This document shows positions 58,296 through 64,000 of a stretch of DNA of 64,000 bases, in pieces. Under the pieces are notes generated by a model. It saw only the letters and a program-made list of their open reading frames with translations. It was not told the origin of the DNA and did not search any database. Position 1 is the first letter of the stretch; each line of letters begins with the position of its first letter. The stretch is from Candidatus Ancillula glyptotermitis (GTDB taxonomy: Bacteria; Actinomycetota; Actinomycetes; Actinomycetales; Bifidobacteriaceae), in contig JAIRWY010000048.1 of the NCBI GenBank assembly GCA_031268675.1, positions 1 through 64,000 on the forward strand, read 5' to 3'. The position numbers and the translations under genes are program-made.

Positions 58296-60440
58296 ATGAG
58301 AGTTTTGCTAATTGATAACTACGATTCGTTTACCTACAACATATATCAGTATTTAGCTGAGATGGGTTGTTCTGTTTTAGTTGTTCGCAATGATAAAATT
58401 ACTCTAGCTGAAATAGAAAAACTTAATCCTGATACCATATTCTTGTCTCCAGGACCAAAAGATCCACAAAATGCTGGAATATGCCTAGAAGTTATTAGAA
58501 ATTATCATAATTCAATACCAATATTTGGAATTTGTCTTGGGCATCAAGTAATTGCAGAAGCATTCGGTGGAAATATAGTTAATGCAGGTACAATATTGCA
58601 TGGAAAAACTTCTCTTATCCATCCACTAAATATCGGTATTATGACGCTTGATGAGCCTTTTTTGGCTACGAGATATCACTCACTAATTGTTGAAAAACAA
58701 ACACTTCCAGATTGTTTACTTATTACAGCTGAAACTGATGATGGTTGCATTATGGGGTTAAAACACAAAGACTGGGATGTTGAGGGAGTTCAATTTCACC
58801 CAGAGTCTATATTAACATCAAGAGGGAAGTTGCTCATCAAGAATTTTCTGGAACGAGTACCTATGCGTGCTAACAAAGATTATGAAATTTTTGATAAGTT
58901 GATTAGTGCTACACATGCTTTAGGTGTAGCAAAAACACACAAAAGTTCAATTATTGAGCAAACCGTTCAGATAGTATCTCATGATCTAGATATATTCCAA
59001 CTGTTTAAAATGCTAAAAATGCAATACCATGAAGATGAAATATGTATACTAGATTCTGCTAGTGGGCCCAAAGATGACCGAAATATGAGCATAATTGGAG
59101 TGAATCCGAAATTTGATTTAATACTAGAAAACGGTAAGTTGTACTTAAAAACACAGTATTTGGAAATTGAAAAAGCATTTAGAGATGAACTTTTTGATCT
59201 TTATAACGAAAATGGTTATTTTTTACTACCAGATGGTAAATTCTCAAGTTTTTACAACCGGATACAAGGAATGTTCAGAACTAATTCTACACTAAAGTTT
59301 TCAAACGGACTAATTGGTATGTTTTCTTACGAGTATTTGCATTATCTTGATGATATTCCGCGAGAAAAACAAAAAGATGTTGATACTCCAGATGTTCATT
59401 TGACTTACTATTCGCACATATTGACGAATGAAGGTGATAAAGTGTTGCTAATTTCAAATAGTATAACTAGCGATGTGCAAGAACAAACTACTTTACTTGT
59501 AGACTTTATAAAATTACAAGTTGTTCATGAAAATTCTGATAAAAATTCTGCTGGTAGTAGTAGTAGTGAAAAAACTAATACTGTTGAACATAAGGTTGAT
59601 GCTATACCAGTTTCAGAAACTTTTTCGCATGATGAATACATAAAAAATGTTGAAATAGCAAAAAACTATATCAAAGCTGGAGATATATTTCAGGTCCAGT
59701 TGGGTATTAGAAAAACAATGAAAGTAGACGTTAATTCTCTTGCTCTTTATGAAATGCTAAGAGCGGAAAATCCATCTCCGTATATGTTTTTCTGGAGTAG
59801 AAATAACTGTACACTAATTGGGAACAGTCCAGAATTGCAGTTGAAAGTTATTGGTTCTGATGTTTTGATTCGTCCAATAGCGGGTACATCAAAAGGTAAG
59901 GGGCAGAATTCTACTGAACGCGAGCGTGTAATTCATGAGTTGAAGAGTAGTGAAAAAGAGCAAGCTGAACATATAATGTTGGTGGACTTGGCTCGAAATG
60001 ATGTTGGAGTTTGGAGCAAGCCTGGAAGTGTCAAAGTTGATGACTTAATGAGTATTGCGGAATATTCCCATGTGTTCCATATAGTGTCATCTGTTAGTGG
60101 AAAGCTGGTTGAAGGTGTTAATCCAGTTGCTGTTTTTGAGGCAACTTTTCCTGCAGGAACGCTAACTGGTGCTCCAAAAATTCGCGCAATGGAAATAATT
60201 CAGGAACTTGAAAAATCAGAGCGTGGAGCGTACGGAGGTGCTTTCACATTTATTGACTTCAACGGTAATATCATGTCATCGATTATAATCCGCACCATTA
60301 TAAAGGAGGGAAATAATTACCACTTCCAGAGTTCTGCAGGAATTGTAATAAACTCAGATACAGAAAGTGAATGGAATGAACTGCAGTACAAAACTCAAAT
60401 GCTTAAAAATGCACTTGGAGCAATCGCAGGTGCAAGTTAG
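58296..60440 (+). CDS. Glutamine amidotransferase + chorismate-utilising synthase fusion (anthranilate or aminodeoxychorismate synthase type)
   Basis: LLIDNYDSFTYNIYQYL, GICLGHQVIAEAFGG, GVQFHPES; then RPIAGTSKGKG, DLARNDVG, FPAGTLTGAPKIRAM. Confidence 0.9.
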   Translation: MRVLLIDNYDSFTYNIYQYLAEMGCSVLVVRNDKITLAEIEKLNPDTIFLSPGPKDPQNAGICLEVIRNYHNSIPIFGICLGHQVIAEAFGGNIVNAGTILHGKTSLIHPLNIGIMTLDEPFLATRYHSLIVEKQTLPDCLLITAETDDGCIMGLKHKDWDVEGVQFHPESILTSRGKLLIKNFLERVPMRANKDYEIFDKLISATHALGVAKTHKSSIIEQTVQIVSHDLDIFQLFKMLKMQYHEDEICILDSASGPKDDRNMSIIGVNPKFDLILENGKLYLKTQYLEIEKAFRDELFDLYNENGYFLLPDGKFSSFYNRIQGMFRTNSTLKFSNGLIGMFSYEYLHYLDDIPREKQKDVDTPDVHLTYYSHILTNEGDKVLLISNSITSDVQEQTTLLVDFIKLQVVHENSDKNSAGSSSSEKTNTVEHKVDAIPVSETFSHDEYIKNVEIAKNYIKAGDIFQVQLGIRKTMKVDVNSLALYEMLRAENPSPYMFFWSRNNCTLIGNSPELQLKVIGSDVLIRPIAGTSKGKGQNSTERERVIHELKSSEKEQAEHIMLVDLARNDVGVWSKPGSVKVDDLMSIAEYSHVFHIVSSVSGKLVEGVNPVAVFEATFPAGTLTGAPKIRAMEIIQELEKSERGAYGGAFTFIDFNGNIMSSIIIRTIIKEGNNYHFQSSAGIVINSDTESEWNELQYKTQMLKNALGAIAGAS

Positions 60441-60694
60441 CTTGAAACAACCCTCGTATCCGCAAGTTCTTTTATCTTGTCGATTCTAAATCCGCACCAA
60501 ATATCTTCATTCCCATAATCATCCAGAACAGTAACTACTGGAGCAGTCTGAAAATTGTACTTGTCTAATATAGCAGCTGCATTAGGATCCTTCTTTATAT
60601 CCAATAGAGTATACTCAACTCCATACTTGTCCAAAAAAAGACAGGTATTTCTACATTGTACACAATTATCCAACGAGTATACCGTAACTACCAT
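60437..60694 (-). CDS. nrdH: NrdH-like glutaredoxin/redoxin
   Basis: CVQC active site; APVVTV; WCGFRIDKI. Confidence 0.85.
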   Translation of the reverse strand: MVVTVYSLDNCVQCRNTCLFLDKYGVEYTLLDIKKDPNAAAILDKYNFQTAPVVTVLDDYGNEDIWCGFRIDKIKELADTRVVSS

Positions 60695-61399
60695 ATTAAA
60701 CCTTTCTACTTTGAGCTATCCATTAACTACAATTAACAACCTTTCAAAACTAAAAGTACATCAATGTATTTAACATTGTACATTATAGCACAGTAAATTA
60801 TTTTTTTTGTAATTTTTCCTTAAAATTTGTAAAATTATACAGAAACTTAGTGAAGACAACATTTTGCGGAAATGGACGGTAGGTAATAATGCAAACTTTA
60901 TCACTTATTTTGCCAAAGTGCATTAAAATACAGGTTAAACTTCTATTTTGAGCGTAATGAGCGTAACTACTTTATCAGTTTTTAAGAATGTTTGCTTACT
61001 GTAGATCTTGAGACAAGTCAACACTTAATGTTTTCAACAATTCTATACTAGCTTCACTCCTAAATGCTTTCCAATATCCTTTTACTGCATACTTCATTTG
61101 TGCGCTCTTCAACGCATCTATTATTCTTTTGACACTATAATTTGCCACCTAGTTTGAAGTAGAGCATTTTGACTATTACTAGAGTAATAAAACAAGTCAA
61201 AAAGTACATCTCAATTTTTTATATCTTGAAGTGTTACTTTCAAATACTTCTACTTTTTACTATGTGTTAGTACTAGCATGCGCCCAAAATTCCAGGCACT
61301 TTGAGCATTTGGTGCTGATGAAGAAAGGAGCTATCGCGCTGTTTAATTATATACACCTTGTGCATCTTATACTTGTTGATTTATATATATGTGTACATT

Positions 61400-61810
61400 T
61401 TTGCACTAGATGCTCTTAACCAGTTTTTTAAAGTATGAACACTAGTAATATCTAGTTCCTCACAAATTTCCTGTTTAGTACAGCTACTGTTAATAAGGTA
61501 GACTGCTTTACTCTTAAGCTCGTTAGAATAAACCTAGTGTTCACTTGATGGTGTTTTGTTTTGCACATGTCTTTGCATTTTCTGTTCCAGCATACAAACC
61601 ACCTGTTCCTTTTCTGCAGTTTAGTACACTATCTCCTTTATAATTTCCAAAACTGCTCATTTGTTTACTTCTTCTGGTCTTTGGCTAATGTATATTGTGT
61701 TTGGGCTTCTATGCATACTATTGGCAATACATCTTATTGATGTAATCCCATTTCGTACAATTGCTTTATCCTTCGTCTTTCCCCTAAGCTTAAATGAGTA
61801 AATGCCATAC
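61400..61810 (-). pseudogene. Decayed IS30-like transposase remnants plus a second transposase-type HTH fragment
   Basis: Minus-strand fragments in different frames: MAFTHLSLGERRRIKQLYEMGLHQ*, SIRCIANSMHRSPNTIYISQRPEEVNK*, GDSVLNCRKGTGGLYAGTENAK, NELKSKAVYLINSSCTKQEICEELDITSVHTLKNWLRASS. Confidence 0.65.
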
Positions 61811-61910
61811 TAATATTACACATGTATTTGAACTTCCTTTTGTTAGGACTGGGACTATCAAAACCACACAAATGTTAACATAACAAGAAATTTAATGGTA
61901 TTATGTAAAA

Positions 61911-61984
61911 ATATCAGGTGTCCTAATTACTATGCGGATACAACCCCAGTTGAAAATGTCATACCCCTATGGTATAATGAAGGT
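61911..61984 (+). repeat. Copy E of the dispersed promoter-bearing repeat (partial)
   Basis: caggtgtcct...agttgaaaatgtcatacccctatggtataatgaaggtATG. Confidence 0.65.
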
Positions 61985-63340
61985 ATGAAAGTGCGCATGC
62001 GGTCTAAGATTTTACTAGTTGGTGTTGTGTTTGTTGTTGCGATTTTGCTAGTGTATTCTTTACTACGGCTTGGTGATCGTGATTTTATAGCATATGCAAC
62101 ACCTGAACATGCAATCCTTGATCTTGAAAATACTAGTTTAGGTACGCACCCAGTAAGTATTAACTATTCTGATAATGAATACTCTGCAATTGGTGCATTT
62201 TACTACGAGAACGGAAAATTTCAGGAAATTGGTACGCGTTATGCAAATGAAAAAGTAGCCACTAAACAGCGCCCAATTGCTTCAATTGCGAAAGTAATAA
62301 CTGCGCTAGTTGTGCAGAGTCGTCTGTCAATTAGTAGTAATAATCCTGGTGATATAGTAACTATTAGTGGTAATGACGAAAATGATTGGAAAAAAGCAGT
62401 TAGCCAGAATGAGACTAATTTACCAGTATACAGTGGTGCGAGTTACACATATGCGAAAATGCTTCAGGGAATGTTAACGGTCAGCGCGAATAATATTGCA
62501 AACTTACTAGCAACTTCAACTTTTGGTTCATTTGCGAACTACAAAAAAGCTGCTAATGAGTACTTAATAGCACACAATTTGAATGCAACAACTATAGGAG
62601 ATGATGCAAGTGGATTTGATTCGTCGACAACTTCAAGTCTGAAAGACCTTGTTGAACTTGGTAAATTAACACTTGAGGACAACTTCTTAAAAGATGCTGT
62701 TTCACACGAAAATATTCAGTGGTGCGCAAGTAGTGGCGAGACCAATTGCTCAGAGTACTACTCAACAAATGCACTTCTGGGTACTGACGGATTCGTGGGG
62801 ATTAAGACTGGATTTACTGATGATGCTGGTGGATGCTTCTTGTTCGCAACAAAACGACAAGTGCAAAATACAGATGTTTATTTAATCGGTGCAGTTTTGG
62901 GTTCACCTAGTGTTAGTACACGGTTCTATATTGCAAAAGACATTGCAGATTCAGTAGATTTGCAAAATTCTAGTGATGATACAAGTTTTAGCAGTTTTTC
63001 AACTTCATCTTGGGAACTTGGTAAAATTGATGTTTTGCAAAATACTGCAGTTGTCGCTAAATATCAAACAGTATGCAATGGCGAGGTGAAAGCAGTTGTA
63101 GAAAATCCCGCTGATTTGAATAGTATTATATGGAGTGATGACATTAAAACAGGTATTACATATCACTTTGATGCATTAACTCGTAGCACAAAATTTGGAG
63201 ACAAAATTGGCACCATTTCATTTAATAAGAAAGATTTTCCTATTGTGATTCAACCGAGTAGTTCTCAAAAAGAAGCTGAAAATGGGCAGTCTTGGTTCAC
63301 AAAATTGCGTTGTAAAATTTCTGGACATGGATTATCTTGA
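61985..63340 (+). CDS. Serine-type D-Ala-D-Ala carboxypeptidase (S11 family), membrane anchored
   Basis: N-terminal TM; SIAK (SxxK), SANN (SxN), KTG (IKTGFTDDAGGC); start moved from 61895 to ATG 61985. Confidence 0.88.
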   Translation: MKVRMRSKILLVGVVFVVAILLVYSLLRLGDRDFIAYATPEHAILDLENTSLGTHPVSINYSDNEYSAIGAFYYENGKFQEIGTRYANEKVATKQRPIASIAKVITALVVQSRLSISSNNPGDIVTISGNDENDWKKAVSQNETNLPVYSGASYTYAKMLQGMLTVSANNIANLLATSTFGSFANYKKAANEYLIAHNLNATTIGDDASGFDSSTTSSLKDLVELGKLTLEDNFLKDAVSHENIQWCASSGETNCSEYYSTNALLGTDGFVGIKTGFTDDAGGCFLFATKRQVQNTDVYLIGAVLGSPSVSTRFYIAKDIADSVDLQNSSDDTSFSSFSTSSWELGKIDVLQNTAVVAKYQTVCNGEVKAVVENPADLNSIIWSDDIKTGITYHFDALTRSTKFGDKIGTISFNKKDFPIVIQPSSSQKEAENGQSWFTKLRCKISGHGLS

Positions 63341-63348
63341 AAGAAAAG

Positions 63349-63378
63349 TGGACAATTATGTTCAATATATGGTATACT
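63349..63378 (+). promoter_or_regulatory. Promoter TGGACA-18-TATACT (TGG extended -10), 7 nt before ATG 63386
   Basis: TGGACAATTATGTTCAATATATGGTATACTATTAGGCATG. Confidence 0.65.
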
Positions 63379-63385
63379 ATTAGGC

Positions 63386-64000
63386 ATGAGCATAAAAAAT
63401 GTATTAGTTGTACATAAATCTCATTCATATCAAGGTGCAGGCGATTTAAATCCTGCCAGTGATGATTTGTTTTTTGATGAAATTGTTGCATTTTTACAAG
63501 GTGAAGGTGTTCAGGTGAGTTTTGATGCTGACGGTGAAACCACATTTGATTTGGCAATTTCATTGGGTGGTGATGGGACTATTTTGAGTACAGCACAGAA
63601 ACTACGCGGAACTTCAACACCAATATACGGTATAAATCTGGGGCATGTGGGGTTTTTGGCGGAAGGAACACCTTCAAATGCACAAGAGAGTATTAAATAC
63701 TTGCTAAATGGCAAGTACAGTATACAGGAGCGTGGAATTTTGAACGTGCAGATTGCATATCCTGATGGAACACATGCAGATGACTGGGCAATAAATGAGG
63801 CTGCACTGGAAAAAGCAGGTGTTGCTGGTGAGTATTTTGGAATGCTCAATACACGTCTGGAGGTTGATTCAGTTGCACTTTCAAGTTACGGCTGTGATGG
63901 AATTATCGTATCTACTCCAACTGGTTCAACGGCACATGCATTTAGCGGTGGAGGTCCTATTGTCTGGCCTGAAGTTGAGGCAATTGTTGTGGTTCCTGTT
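63386..64000 (+). CDS. NAD kinase, truncated by the window end
   Basis: Hand translation: LAISLGGDGTILSTAQ, YGINLGHVGFLAE, DGIIVSTPTGSTAHAFSGGGPIVWP. Confidence 0.92.
   Translation, partial: MSIKNVLVVHKSHSYQGAGDLNPASDDLFFDEIVAFLQGEGVQVSFDADGETTFDLAISLGGDGTILSTAQKLRGTSTPIYGINLGHVGFLAEGTPSNAQESIKYLLNGKYSIQERGILNVQIAYPDGTHADDWAINEAALEKAGVAGEYFGMLNTRLEVDSVALSSYGCDGIIVSTPTGSTAHAFSGGGPIVWPEVEAIVVVPV

Overview
64 kb of an AT-rich chromosome from a Gram-positive bacterium. The gene set (acyl-CoA carboxylase pair, NrdH-type CVQC redoxin, purK-purE, murF-mraY-murD-ftsW, tsaE-tsaB/rimI/tsaD, sortase-type surface proteins) suggests a low-GC actinobacterium; this taxonomic guess is tentative. About 20 housekeeping or metabolic genes are interspersed with surface-protein loci. 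Main points: (1) one uninterrupted 25.4-kb gene (30466-55860, 8464 aa) encodes a giant Cna-B/SpaA-type surface protein with a TIG/IPT-like domain and a VAKTG-TM-Arg-rich C-terminus. (2) It is followed by a secreted or anchored SUKH (SMI1/KNR4-like) protein and a WHH/HNH-nuclease-like + SUKH fusion, which looks like a toxin/immunity fusion. (3) There are four long poly-G tracts (11-13 nt). Two lie exactly between the -35 and -10 boxes of promoters for surface genes, one is inside a membrane-protein ORF, and one is just upstream of the giant gene, giving a candidate phase-variation network. (4) Many genes have an extended -10 (TGNTATAAT) followed by exactly 6 nt and then ATG, indicating systematic leaderless transcription and wrong ORF starts (the 'MWYN' artefact). 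(5) A dispersed repeat family carries this promoter, including two ~305-bp near-identical copies upstream of accBC and fhs. (6) Decayed IS30-like transposase remnants lie in a 1.2-kb gene-poor stretch. No tRNA, rRNA or CRISPR was recognised. All calls are from reading the sequence and ORF track; no database search was run.
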